64,000 bases of DNA from Monocercomonoides exilis (taxonomy: Eukaryota > Preaxostyla > Oxymonadida > Polymastigidae), in NCBI GenBank assembly GCA_001643675.2, contig LSRY02000045.1, forward strand, positions 368,001-432,000, read 5' to 3'. A program made the translations under genes and the position numbers. Below are positions 1 through 10,822 of this stretch, piece after piece (the first letter of the stretch is position 1; every line of letters starts with the position of its first letter). Below the pieces are notes generated by a model. It was given only the letters and a program-made list of their open reading frames with translations, searched no databases and was not told where the DNA came from.

Positions 1-1085
1 ATCGCAAGTGCATCTGTGAAAGAATAAATATCTTCAATTGTCCCTTCATCCCTCACTTTCACTTTCCTTTCTCCTTCCGTTCCACTTCTGTCAATGTGGC
101 TTATTCCACTCCACATTGATTCACATGGATATCCATCGCTCCCACATCCCAATGTGTCATATCCATCCTTCGACACACACACCTCCATTCCCTTCATTTC
201 AACAAGAAACAGCCCAAGATCAACACTCTCTGCAAAATAGTCTCTGTCAATCCCTTTCATATCAACTGCCATCCATTCTCCTTCTCCATTTTCATATTTG
301 TATTCAAATCCAAACCTCTCCTTCGTCACTGTTTCATTCAGTTTCTTGCACGAAATGAACAAATCCCTTCCCTCAGTTGCAACATTGCCTTCGAATGTCA
401 ATGTTGAAAGTGAAAAGTTATTCACACAATCATCACTCAAATCCAGATATATTCCTCCTCCTCTTCCTCCATTTCCATTCGCAGAGCATTTCAATATGGA
501 TGATGGTCCAATTTCAAGCAAATCATTCAGCTTCATCTCACTCTTCAAACACCCTCCACTCACACTTTCTGTCTCGATATTCTCAAATCTGCTTTCTCCA
601 TCAACCATCAAACTCGATCCTCCATTCGACGTTATCAGCGATCCTGCTCCCACAACACACCCCAATGCTGTCATGTTCCTCAATGTCACTTCAGATCCAC
701 CATTTCCCACTATCACTCCTTCTCCGCTGGTCTCAATCCCATCCAATGAACAGTTCTCAAATATCACATTCCCTCCTCCAAATCTTGCAATTCCACATCC
801 TTCAAATGTTATCCCATTCATTTCTGTTCTCTCTATTCGAATGACTCCTCCATTCCCAATCACTATCCACTTCCCACACTCATTCACATTTGAATTCCCA
901 CCTCCTTTTGAAAACAAACAATCCAAAATGAAGCATTCACCAATCCTCACTTCCACAATCGATTCATCACCACTTGCACTTGCAGAGGAGGAGCATGGAA
1001 GCGAAATCTGAAGAAGTGACAAAGTCAAATGTGTTTGCCCATCTCCTTCTATCAATTCAAATTTCCCTCCCTCTTCAACAACCAG
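1..1085 (-). CDS. Left-edge continuation of giant surface protein A (partial, no start or stop in window)
   Basis: The minus strand is open from about 1085 to the left edge, in a different frame from the segment upstream of it. The translation reads VVEEGGKFELIEG at its beginning and then shows the same glycine/asparagine-rich beta-helix composition as the rest of gene A. It contains one more copy of the family signature, CGSDGYPC, near 150, followed by ESMWSGISHID. A GRDLFISC motif (near 360-380) precedes the signature, as in the other modules. It has no start of its own and clearly belongs to the protein that begins at 8583. The frame change can be placed in a run of six A (coding strand) at about 1086-1091, where one extra base would restore the frame. 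It is either a sequencing/assembly indel or a real mutation. The C-terminal TM and tail expected from paralogue C would lie outside the window. Confidence 0.75.
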   Translation of the reverse strand, partial: MVVEEGGKFELIEGDGQTHLTLSLLQISLPCSSSASASGDESIVEVRIGECFILDCLFSKGGGNSNVNECGKWIVIGNGGVIRIERTEMNGITFEGCGIARFGGGNVIFENCSLDGIETSGEGVIVGNGGSEVTLRNMTALGCVVGAGSLITSNGGSSLMVDGESRFENIETESVSGGCLKSEMKLNDLLEIGPSSILKCSANGNGGRGGGIYLDLSDDCVNNFSLSTLTFEGNVATEGRDLFISCKKLNETVTKERFGFEYKYENGEGEWMAVDMKGIDRDYFAESVDLGLFLVEMKGMEVCVSKDGYDTLGCGSDGYPCESMWSGISHIDRSGTEGERKVKVRDEGTIEDIYSFTDALA

Positions 1086-2983
1086 TTTTTTGTAACTTCA
1101 TTCCCTTTGATTGTCAGTCCTTTCCCACCTCTGTTGATAGTCTTGCTCACTGAAGCAGCACCAACAAGCATAATCCTCTCTATCTCATCGTTCAACCGAT
1201 CAAACCCAATATCAACAGACGAGCAAGGATTTTCTTTCGCTCCACAACTTGATAATCCGTTTCCAGTATTGCTCACAAACAAATCCGTTCCCAACCTTGG
1301 AAACAGATAATTGATCAGTGAGTCTTCTTTTCTTGCTTCAGATGACTCAAGCACCCACATCTTATTTTCTGCTGTGACTCTTGTGGCTGTCCCTTCCCAC
1401 AACGCTGGAAGAAGCATCGTCCATGGTGATCCGCACACCAAATACACATCTTCTCCTTTTTCTGCCACATTGTTCGTGAAAGTGTCATTCTTCATAGAAT
1501 ATTCTGCATTCGTTGTTTCAAATGTCAGATGCAACCCTCCTCCTTTTCCGGTTCTCTCTGAAACTGTGCATCCATTCATCTTGTTATCATCAAACAACAG
1601 TTTTCCTCCATCTCCCACAATCAGAACAACCCCTCCCCCAATTGCGCTCATTGACTCGCATCCGCATTCCTCAAACACGCATTTGTTAATATCCACACAC
1701 TTCCCGCTCCCCACTCTCCCATTCAACACCCCTCCATTCCCATTCACTCTCTGAATTGATTTGAATGTGCAGTTCCAGATTTTCGCATTAATCCCTTCTC
1801 CAATCTCAATCTCATTTCCATCATCAAAATGAGATTCATTCATCGTCGTGTTCTTAATCTCAATATCTCCTCCAGTTCTCAGCTCAAATAAGCTTCTTCC
1901 CTCATATTCTCTTGTCACATTCCTCACAATCACCTCATCAATCAATCCTCCAACCCCTGCTCCATCAAAAGTCACCATCCCTAATTTGGTCATTCGGATA
2001 TTTTCAAATTCACAATTTGCCAACTCCACTTTCCCTCCTTTCCCGCAAATCAATCCCACTCCAATACTTTCTGATTCTGCTCCAAATGAACATCCTTCAA
2101 ATCTCAATGTGCTTGAACTGCACAGAAATACATACTCCTTTCTTGATTCGGCAAATGTTGATATCGATAATGCCAATGATGAAAATGATATTGTTTGTTC
2201 GCTCTTTATCAAAAATTCATTTCCTTCCTCTCCTCCTTCGCTTATTCCAATCTTTGCCTTTTCAATATCTCCATCAATGTTCATTTCTTGAGTGTTGAGT
2301 GTCATTTCATCGAAAATAAAACTTCCATCGACAAGTTTCAGTGTTGCTGGCGACGTGTCAAAAACACTTGTTCCTGCATATGTCAATGTGGAGCATGCAA
2401 AGTCAGCATATCCGCATTTATGATAGTCCATCCCTCCATTTCCCCCATTCACATACCCAACACTCGGCTTCTCTCGAAAGAACACCACAACGGGGATCAA
2501 TTTCAACTCATTTCCATCTTCTGCTCCCATAAGATCTTTTATGTTGAATCCATCTCCTTCAGTCTCAAATGAGAAGTCGAATGAAACATTATTCACCAAT
2601 TGATACAAATATGTTCCTTCAACAAACATATTGTTTCCTCCATGTGCCGCTGTGTTTGCTCCCTCACCTCTTCCAAATGTCAATCCACTCATCACAAAGT
2701 CGCTTCCTCCTTCTTCGCATCTCAGCAACACTCCTCCTCCATATCCCCCAATTGATCCCTCACCTCCAGCCGAACATTTCTCAAATGATGTTACCACTCC
2801 ACTCTTCCCCAAACGCATTTCTCCTGTTCCCCTCAATATCACACTCATCCCTCCTCCACATCCCTTCAATGTTCCACATCCTTCAATCACAACATCATTC
2901 ACCTCAACAGCACATCCATTTCCAACTTCTCCACTCACAACACTCCCATTTCCTCCAAACTGCTCATCTTCATAATCGTGCAA
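1052..2983 (-). CDS. Middle segment of giant surface protein A (frame-shifted relative to both neighbours)
   Basis: This is a 643-residue open segment with no credible start of its own. Its first residues overlap the end of the upstream segment and are out-of-frame sequence. From GGNGSVVSGEVGNG onward it is typical module sequence. It holds two module signatures, KCGYADFAC (near 2410) and SCGAKENPC (near 1230), and short Gly-rich turns such as GGGVVLIVGDGG and GKGGGLHLTFE, consistent with right-handed beta-helix coils. Function is inferred only: an extracellular adhesin or surface-coat protein of the pectin-lyase-fold type. The junction with the previous segment lies near 2960 in a G-rich stretch, where a single added base aligns the two frames. 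The junction with the next segment lies in an A run near 1086. Codon use and composition match the flanking segments, so this is one gene, not three. Confidence 0.8.
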   Translation of the reverse strand: MHDYEDEQFGGNGSVVSGEVGNGCAVEVNDVVIEGCGTLKGCGGGMSVILRGTGEMRLGKSGVVTSFEKCSAGGEGSIGGYGGGVLLRCEEGGSDFVMSGLTFGRGEGANTAAHGGNNMFVEGTYLYQLVNNVSFDFSFETEGDGFNIKDLMGAEDGNELKLIPVVVFFREKPSVGYVNGGNGGMDYHKCGYADFACSTLTYAGTSVFDTSPATLKLVDGSFIFDEMTLNTQEMNIDGDIEKAKIGISEGGEEGNEFLIKSEQTISFSSLALSISTFAESRKEYVFLCSSSTLRFEGCSFGAESESIGVGLICGKGGKVELANCEFENIRMTKLGMVTFDGAGVGGLIDEVIVRNVTREYEGRSLFELRTGGDIEIKNTTMNESHFDDGNEIEIGEGINAKIWNCTFKSIQRVNGNGGVLNGRVGSGKCVDINKCVFEECGCESMSAIGGGVVLIVGDGGKLLFDDNKMNGCTVSERTGKGGGLHLTFETTNAEYSMKNDTFTNNVAEKGEDVYLVCGSPWTMLLPALWEGTATRVTAENKMWVLESSEARKEDSLINYLFPRLGTDLFVSNTGNGLSSCGAKENPCSSVDIGFDRLNDEIERIMLVGAASVSKTINRGGKGLTIKGNEVTKNWLLKREGNLN

Positions 2984-5900
2984 TTCCTCATCCCCAGCTT
3001 CTTTCCATTATCATCCCATATCAGTCCTTTTCCTCCCATCACACATTCTTGTGCTGTCACATTCACAATCGTCAATGAACTCGATGATGATGAATAATCA
3101 ATCAATCCCTTCATATTTGTTGTTTCCACACTCTCAAGCAACGAATCCTCAATCGAAGCACCCCCATTTCCATTAATAACAATGAATGCCTTCATTCCAA
3201 ATTTCACTTTTCTCTCACTCCCTCCACAACTCATCCGGATAATCTCCACATTCCCTCCACTTGCACTCGCAAACTCATAATTCACTGCATCCACTCCATT
3301 ACCCATCTTTATCCCACAATCAGCAAACCTCAATGTCCCTCCTGAAGAATGAACAAATGATGTATGTTCCCAAATCGATTCTCCCAATTCAAATAATATC
3401 CCTGTCAATGTTGATGAAACACTGTTCATCACCAATGCTTCTTGTGTTTTTGTTCCTGTTCCTCCAACTTTCAATCCAACATCTTTGTTGCTCGAATCAA
3501 TCTCATATGATTGTTCATCCAACTTCACTTCTTCAACAAATGAAAATGTGCTTGTCAGTCTGATCACTCTCTTTGAACTCGGAAACTGAACTTCTCCAAC
3601 ATTCCCAATTCCTATGCATGGGAAATCTTCATATCCACACAGCCTGAATTCACTTCCTAATTCTCTCCCACTCACATATGCTGGAGATGAAAATGTTCGA
3701 AGAAACACAACAAGTGGAACAATCAGCTCTGCCTTGTCTCTTTCTCTTCCACAAAGTTCATTCAAGTCTGCAACATTAATTCCAATTTCTGGATTGAATC
3801 CTATTGATGTGCTGTTGATGGCAGCCGATAAATCCGACGCTTCTACAAACAAATTCTTCCCTTTCCATGCATTGCACCCACTAAATGTCATGCTTTCCAA
3901 TGAAAATGTTCCCATTTGATTGACAAATTCAGCAAACATCCCTCCCCCAATTCCTCTCCCTCCATTCTCAATATCCTCTGATGGAACTTCACATCCTGAT
4001 AATTTCACTCCTTTCACCCTCAATGTTCCTCCGCTTCCAACTGATATCATCATCCCTCCCCCTTTCATTCCACTTCCACCTGTGCATCTTGATGAAAAAT
4101 TGCTTTCTTCAATTTTCACATTCCCATTATCCCCCATCCCAACATTCAAACATCCCCCTCCTCCATTTCCACCTGCAACTTCCACCTCCACTCCACTCAC
4201 TCTGCTGTTCTTCAATTCCAATTGAACTCCACTTGTCATCGTTATTGGAGATTTCCCATTCGTCTTCAATGAACTTTCCATCACAAATCCATCAACAATC
4301 AGATTCCCTCCTGCCATGCCAATGATGCTGTATCCGATCTTTCCATTGGTCAATGCCCCACTCTCAAATGAGACTGAACAGTTCGTCATACTGAGTGTTG
4401 ATGTTGAATGGATGAATGCACTTCTCCTTGATTTCAACTGACCTTTCACAACAAATGAAAGTCGGCTCATTGTCACTGAACTCGAACATCCAACAAGCCA
4501 ATCTTGTGTGGCTGATCCTCCATCACTCACATTCACCCCCATCCTCTCTCCATCGGATAACGCTATTCTGCCTGAAATTATCACACCAAATGATGATGGT
4601 CCTGTTATTTCCTTGGCAATTGAAGAAGATGAGACAATTTCAATTTCATTCACAGTGCTGCTCATTCTTGAGTTCGCACAATAATCAACTGTCAAACACC
4701 TGAATCCATCAAATCCACAATGACTGTGGTCCTTCCCATTTCCTCCACTCCCATCAACAAGCACTTTTGACCCCATTGTGCACAAATACACAAACAGTGG
4801 AATCACACCATTTTCTTCCCCATTTTCGCATCCACTCAATTTCAACACATCTGATGGAATGGTGCTTGCGTCAAAAAATGCAAATGAGCTGGCATTCACT
4901 TTTGAATCCAAAAACACTCCACTCCCACAACGAACAAACACATCCTTTCCATATGTTGCAACATTCCCATTCACTTTCGAAAACTTCACATCCTGCCCAA
5001 TTGTCAATCCACATCCTCCACTCTCCATCAACACAAACATCCCTCCTCCTCTCCCTCCATTCCCTCCATTATTCTCTGCCTTATTCCCATCAATCACACT
5101 CGTTCCACTCACAACCACTTTTCCGCTTCCCTTCAATCCAACATAGATTCCTCCTCCTTTTCCACCACCACAACTGCACCCATTCACATTGCATCCTTCA
5201 ACTGTCAACGTTCCACTCGACCCAACTGTTCCTTTCATCCATCCTCCATCTCCCTCATTCCTTTTGATTCCGCTGATATTGCATCCTGAACATATCACAC
5301 TCGTCATTCCTTCAGAAAATTCAATCGCTGAATGAGCTCCAAACACAAGTGCTCCACCAATCACAAATCGTTCCATTTTCAGACTCCCACCCTGCGCATT
5401 CACAATGCTGTATCCAAAGGCCACACTCGATGTGCTCTCTGATATATGAGCAACTGAGCAGTCTGTGAGTGTGAGTGATGAGCTTGTCAAAACAATGAGC
5501 GATGTTGCACTTGACAACAGAAATGGAATTTGGAATGCAATGTTCTTTATTGAGCTTGCACTCTGAACATTTATCAAACACGAAGATGTCATTCCACTCG
5601 GCACCCTCACATTCACATTTGTCTTGTTAATCCCACAATACACCTCCCATTCATATGACCCGGCCATCGACACAACCTCTCCCAGCTCAAACCCTGAATC
5701 CAACACAATGTTCTTCTTTGACGAACTGAATCTGTTCTGTGAAGCAAACGCGATCGTTTTGCATGGAAAATACCCAAACCCACAAAACCACGAGTCATAT
5801 CCTCCATACCCATTCACCTTATTCCCCACATGTGCTGCTCCTGAAAATGTGTCAAAAAACACATTCAATGGGAATATTCCCATCCCTCCCTCATTCCGAT

Positions 5901-8583
5901 CATATCCCATCAACTCATCATAAATAGATCCATTGTGTCCAACATTCAGCTTTGTGGTTGTTATTGTCCCACTCACCAGCCTGCTCCCATTCACAAACAC
6001 ATCTTTCCCTCCCAATGTTGCACTGCAACCAATAAAACTCACTGATGTTATTGTAAAATCGAATGAGCTATCTGCCAGCCATAGCATCACCCCTCCTCCA
6101 TATCCACTGCACTTCGTTTTGTTGAATTTTGTTGTTCCTCCGCTGTGCGATGCTGATGATCCAATTCTAACTTGACTTGAAGAAGACGCCAACTCAACCT
6201 TTATCCCTCCTCCATTCCCATTCACACACTCACATCCTTCTATTGTTGTATTCCACACCACAAATGTCTCCCCACCCTTCACGCTTTTTGCCATCACCAC
6301 TCCATCCCCTGTTGTCCGATTCACATTCCGAATTGTAACATTACCCAGCAAACTCTCTCCTGATGATGATCCGGCTGATGATGGTTCAGCGAAAAGAGGC
6401 TGACTCATTTTTATATTTTTGATCTCAATATCAATCATCTTCAGCTGATTCAGCGCAACATCTAACACAGATGCTGATATAACACTTCCTCCAGTTGTAC
6501 CTGAGATCACCACATCCTCCAGTGAAAGAGTCCCGCTCCCCAGTGACACCACAAACACACTCGGCGATGGGCTTCTTGTCGCGTTGTGGTCGATCCCCAC
6601 ATGCCCCACCTCCAGTTGACCAGATGATATGCTAAACAACGTTGTCGAAGAGGTCGAAAGCGCACTCGTCCCAATCACACTCACTGTCTTCCCTCTCCCA
6701 ACAACAGAAATCTCCTTTTCCCCAACATTGATCGTCGCCCCTTCGCTCACATGCCTTCCACTCAGCACTGTGATTGTCGAGCTCAACTGCGCCATGCTCG
6801 AACTCACTGCATGCCCCACTGTCTTGCACGGTGTTGCCTCACTCATCCCACACAGATTGTTTGCGTCGTTCCCACCCACTCCAACAAATCTATCCTTCAT
6901 CCCTTCCTTCAACCATTCCTTTTTTTCTGTATGCTGATAACCATTATAATAATAGCACACTCTCTTATCATTGCTATTCGTTGTATACGATTCATAGAAC
7001 GGGTTGTATGACGAAAAGAGATTGTTAGCATCTCGAAAATACACATCGTGCCCATATGGAGTGGAATTACTGCAACTGCAATCATGGAAGAAGAAGAAAT
7101 AGCAATAAAGGTTGTTGCTTGGAGGTGTTGACTGATATGGCCTGAAATCCAATCCTCCGCCATATGACACTGCTGAACACGAAATGAACTGGAGGCTCCT
7201 CATTTTGAATGCAGCTGGAACATATGAGCAATACATCCCTCCGCCACTTGAACCTGTAAGAGAACACGAAGTGAATGAGCACTCAAACACACAAGCACTC
7301 TCTCCATTGCCGTTTTCTGTTCCAATACAATTGGATCCAGAAACATTAAAAGATACAAGATAAAGTCCTCCTCCATAACCACTTACTTTGCATTTCTGGA
7401 ACTCGCACCCACTGATCCTGACACATGACGAAATTGATAGAGCATATATCCCTCCTCCATAATTATTTTTTGCAGTACAAGCATTGAATGAGTTGTTCTC
7501 AATCTTGATGGAATTAATTGTATGACACATAATTCCTCCTCCTCGACTGTATGCAGTACAGTCGTTGAACGAACAAAATTTCACTGAAAGTGTTCCCGAT
7601 GCCTTGTTGTACATGTTAATAGCACCTCCACTCGATATTCCATCTGAATAAGAACTACTTGTTCCAGTTGTATTTGAGCCATTCCATACACACCAAGTGA
7701 ACGAATTCGTTAAATCTGTAGAAATTTGCTGTCTCACTGGTTTCGATGGATTCCCTTCACTCCCGCTGACTGCAACATTCTGAGACCGATAGCACCTGAC
7801 AAATGAGGTGTTCGAGGCAGCCAAGGATGATGAGGGGCTGTTCAGCGAGGGGACAATGCCCCCATCATACACATCCCACACTGACACAAATTCACATCCA
7901 CTCATCAGAAATGATGTTTGGCCCAGCCCTTCACCCAGATGTGTTGTTTTCGATGGATTTGTGGAGATGTTGAAGAAGGTCAGCTGGGTGAGAGATACAA
8001 GGCGTGTCAATGGAGGTGCCAGAAACGGGGCTGAAGACACACAAAAAGATGAGAAATCTGACTCACTCACCAATACACTCCCTCCTCCTTCACTTTCTTC
8101 TTCGCTTTCTTCTTCTCTTCCTTCTCCACCTCTTCTTCCTTCACCACCTCCTCGTTGTTCTCCTCTCTCTCCTACTTCATCTCTTCCGCTTCCTCTTCCC
8201 CATCCTCCTCCTCCTCTTCCCCCACCTTCTCTCTCACTCCTCGTCTGCCCCATCCTCCCCTCTCCTCCAAACAGCCTTCCAGAGTATATTTCTCCCCCTC
8301 TTCTCCACCCTTTCAATGTGATGTTTGTCAACACCCCAATGCTCCCACTCAGATCAAATGCCCCTGCACCATCATCCTTCCCCATCCCCACAACACACCC
8401 CCTCACCACAACCACGCTCCCTTTCCTTCCACACACCAAACAACAATTATCATCATTCTCCAATGATATTTGATTTAACTCAACTGATGCATTTTTAACC
8501 ACTAAACTCCCTTTAAACACACTCACATCACTTACTGCTTTAACACATGACGCGATTCCCACAATAAACAACAAACTCAACAT
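2935..8583 (-). CDS. Giant modular beta-helix surface protein A, N-terminal 1882 residues
   Basis: This is the longest open frame of the window. It starts with a convincing signal peptide (MLSLLFIVGIASC, cleavage likely near residue 17), which fixes the start at 8583. Residues about 115-165 are a low-complexity Gly/Arg/Glu stretch. After that come modules of ~360 residues, each closing with a G-x-D-V-F-V type motif and then a Cys-Gly...Cys signature: CGMSEATPC (~578), CGFGYFPC (~938), CGFDGFRC (~1294), CGYEDFPC (~1656). Short inner repeats such as SGGAINMY, RGGGIMC and YGGGIYA have the look of parallel beta-helix coils (pectin-lyase-like, or polymorphic-membrane-protein-like). The protein is presumably secreted and displayed at the surface; ligand unknown. 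No intron is needed. The frame is lost at the 3' end (MSSLEEMGVL then stop) and resumes in another frame. N-terminal fragments of this gene recur at 41938-43707 and 49296-51524. Confidence 0.85.
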   Translation of the reverse strand: MLSLLFIVGIASCVKAVSDVSVFKGSLVVKNASVELNQISLENDDNCCLVCGRKGSVVVVRGCVVGMGKDDGAGAFDLSGSIGVLTNITLKGWRRGGEIYSGRLFGGEGRMGQTRSEREGGGRGGGGWGRGSGRDEVGERGEQRGGGEGRRGGEGREEESEEESEGGGSVLVSESDFSSFCVSSAPFLAPPLTRLVSLTQLTFFNISTNPSKTTHLGEGLGQTSFLMSGCEFVSVWDVYDGGIVPSLNSPSSSLAASNTSFVRCYRSQNVAVSGSEGNPSKPVRQQISTDLTNSFTWCVWNGSNTTGTSSSYSDGISSGGAINMYNKASGTLSVKFCSFNDCTAYSRGGGIMCHTINSIKIENNSFNACTAKNNYGGGIYALSISSCVRISGCEFQKCKVSGYGGGLYLVSFNVSGSNCIGTENGNGESACVFECSFTSCSLTGSSGGGMYCSYVPAAFKMRSLQFISCSAVSYGGGLDFRPYQSTPPSNNLYCYFFFFHDCSCSNSTPYGHDVYFRDANNLFSSYNPFYESYTTNSNDKRVCYYYNGYQHTEKKEWLKEGMKDRFVGVGGNDANNLCGMSEATPCKTVGHAVSSSMAQLSSTITVLSGRHVSEGATINVGEKEISVVGRGKTVSVIGTSALSTSSTTLFSISSGQLEVGHVGIDHNATRSPSPSVFVVSLGSGTLSLEDVVISGTTGGSVISASVLDVALNQLKMIDIEIKNIKMSQPLFAEPSSAGSSSGESLLGNVTIRNVNRTTGDGVVMAKSVKGGETFVVWNTTIEGCECVNGNGGGIKVELASSSSQVRIGSSASHSGGTTKFNKTKCSGYGGGVMLWLADSSFDFTITSVSFIGCSATLGGKDVFVNGSRLVSGTITTTKLNVGHNGSIYDELMGYDRNEGGMGIFPLNVFFDTFSGAAHVGNKVNGYGGYDSWFCGFGYFPCKTIAFASQNRFSSSKKNIVLDSGFELGEVVSMAGSYEWEVYCGINKTNVNVRVPSGMTSSCLINVQSASSIKNIAFQIPFLLSSATSLIVLTSSSLTLTDCSVAHISESTSSVAFGYSIVNAQGGSLKMERFVIGGALVFGAHSAIEFSEGMTSVICSGCNISGIKRNEGDGGWMKGTVGSSGTLTVEGCNVNGCSCGGGKGGGIYVGLKGSGKVVVSGTSVIDGNKAENNGGNGGRGGGMFVLMESGGCGLTIGQDVKFSKVNGNVATYGKDVFVRCGSGVFLDSKVNASSFAFFDASTIPSDVLKLSGCENGEENGVIPLFVYLCTMGSKVLVDGSGGNGKDHSHCGFDGFRCLTVDYCANSRMSSTVNEIEIVSSSSIAKEITGPSSFGVIISGRIALSDGERMGVNVSDGGSATQDWLVGCSSSVTMSRLSFVVKGQLKSRRSAFIHSTSTLSMTNCSVSFESGALTNGKIGYSIIGMAGGNLIVDGFVMESSLKTNGKSPITMTSGVQLELKNSRVSGVEVEVAGGNGGGGCLNVGMGDNGNVKIEESNFSSRCTGGSGMKGGGMMISVGSGGTLRVKGVKLSGCEVPSEDIENGGRGIGGGMFAEFVNQMGTFSLESMTFSGCNAWKGKNLFVEASDLSAAINSTSIGFNPEIGINVADLNELCGRERDKAELIVPLVVFLRTFSSPAYVSGRELGSEFRLCGYEDFPCIGIGNVGEVQFPSSKRVIRLTSTFSFVEEVKLDEQSYEIDSSNKDVGLKVGGTGTKTQEALVMNSVSSTLTGILFELGESIWEHTSFVHSSGGTLRFADCGIKMGNGVDAVNYEFASASGGNVEIIRMSCGGSERKVKFGMKAFIVINGNGGASIEDSLLESVETTNMKGLIDYSSSSSSLTIVNVTAQECVMGGKGLIWDDNGKKLGMRNCTIMKMSSLEEMGVL

Positions 8584-10822
8584 CTCGTCAAATTTGTGTC
8601 AACCTCGCCAAATAAATATCTTTATAATATAATTGATCATTTTTGATCAATTTTACCATCGATTTATTTCTATTTTTCCTTTCATTAACTTATCTTTTAT
8701 ATTTAAATTTCATTTTATTTTTCATTTTCCTTTAAAAATTACTTCCATACTTAAGTATGAAATTGCTGGATTTATACCCCGTGCCACCTGCCAATCCAAC
8801 ACAAAGAGAACAGTGGAAGGTAATTTTCAACCACCTTCCCCCCCCAATGTTCCCCCCCCATGAGAAATTGGTTTCACACTTAAATATTATCTTTTAATAT
8901 TTCTCATTTTTCATAAATTAATAAAATCATTTTCGAAATACAAATTATATAGATCACATTATTTGATCTTCACATAAAAAAACATTTCACTCAAAATTAT
9001 AATATCAAAATAATTTTATCATAATAACGTTAACAATAATTTATAACCTGAAACAAAAATTTCAATTTAATGTTAAAATAAATAAAAAAACATTCAAATT
9101 TCAATAAATTTACAATTATAAACTAATTACCCTAATAATCATTCAACTCATTCACTTTTTAATACACTCTCTCAAATAAAATTAACACAACAAAAATTCA
9201 TATCTTTCATACACATAATCAAATCAACTTTTAAACATTCAATAATTTCCTCATCCTTTAACATATATCAATTTCTCTTTATAATCAATATTAATCCTTT
9301 TTTAATCTTCCATACCTATTAATAATCAACATTTAATTTATATTAATTTCTTTCTTCCTCATTTTATACCACTTTAATCATCCTTTTCTTCAATTTCAAA
9401 CATTTCTAATTACTCATCACACTTATTATTAATCACCTTTTCTTCAAATAAATATCTTCATTTCTTATCAAAACTTCTCATCTTCTCATCATTACTATCA
9501 TTCCCCTTTTCATTCTTATCAAATTCTCTTTCTAAATCAAATATTTATCATCCATCCCAAAACATAATTATTATCATGTTTCTATTATGGATTTGAAATG
9601 TGTTTAAAACTCATCCCACTTTCTCATTTCTGTTCTTTTCATATTTCTTTCCTTTCACTTCTTCTTCTAATATCATCATCTTTCCAATATTATCTTAATG
9701 TCTTCATCTTTTAATTTAATATCTTCATCCCCTTTTCCATCTTCCATTCGTCATATTCTCCATATTTCTTTTCCCACAAATAATATATCATCAATAATAC
9801 ATTTAAAATGTCAAATTTTAATAACATTTTCAAACATACCTTTAATTATCATTCAAACTTCTTCACTTCATTCCAATCTTTATGTAAATTCATTAACTTT
9901 CTTTTTCTTCAACACTTCATATTTCATTCCTATTTAACTTTCTTCATATCATCACTTTTATTTCTATACACAAATTTAAATTAAACAATAAAAAATACAT
10001 CATCAATATATTTATTTCGTTTTCCTTTAAAAATTTTAAAAAAATTAACAAACCTCCTTTATATACTAATATTACATTAATTCATCATTCAAATATCAAC
10101 CTACTCACGCTCTTTAAAACTTTATATTTCAAAATATACAAAATATTCATCCATTACAATAATCGCTTCCAATGCTGCTAAAAATAAACAAATAATAATA
10201 AATCATTATCAAAACACATAAAATACATCATCATACTTTTATTTAACTCAACTTTATTTCATATTCAACAAAATCTCAAATCACAATTGGGGTGAAATTT
10301 TTGCAATTGTGAAAAAAACTGAGATTAGTTCCAAACTTTTTCTGCATTCTTTTCATAATTATTTAAACATTTTCATTGGGAAAAAAAGTTCAAATATTAT
10401 CCAGCTTGGAAAAATCTTTGAAAGCTTGAATGTAACAAAATTCATAAAGCAAAAAATTTCGTCCCAATTCATCTTTGCCAATATTAATTTTCAAATAATG
10501 GATTTCATATTTCTTCTTAAATTTTTCTTTTTTTCCAAACTTAATCTCTCAATCAACACATTTTTTCCTTTTCATTAACTTTTTGCACATTTATTTTTTG
10601 AACCTAACAACGAACCCTCCAAATGACAATGGCTCAAAAAGCATCTTTGTTCCGATATTTCTTCATTTTCACTAATACCTCCATCTGAACATTGTTTTTC
10701 ATAGAATTTCACAACTCTATAACTTTTTTAATAAAAACATTCAAATCATCATCTCCCTTTCTTTCTCTTTTCTTCCATTTCTTTTGCTTTCTCTCCCCTT
10801 CAAACCCTTCGCACTCTTTCTC
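8584..10822. other. A+T-rich intergenic region upstream of gene A and downstream of gene B
   Basis: There is no convincing gene here. The sequence is very A+T-rich with short pyrimidine-rich runs. At 8837-8872 there are two runs of eight C separated by a few bases, unusual in this base composition; the following catgagaaattgg resembles a stretch near 25765. At 10287-10350 there is an inverted copy of a short dispersed repeat also present near 25912 and 31455. It should hold the promoter of gene A next to 8583 and the remnant 3' end of gene B; no clear TATA element or poly(A) signal could be singled out. Confidence 0.6.

Noticed and set aside
8004-8473. Plus-strand Ser/Pro/Leu-rich open frames opposite the start of gene A
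   Set aside because: They are the antisense shadow of the Gly/Arg/Glu block; no conserved domain, and the minus frame has a signal peptide and paralogues.
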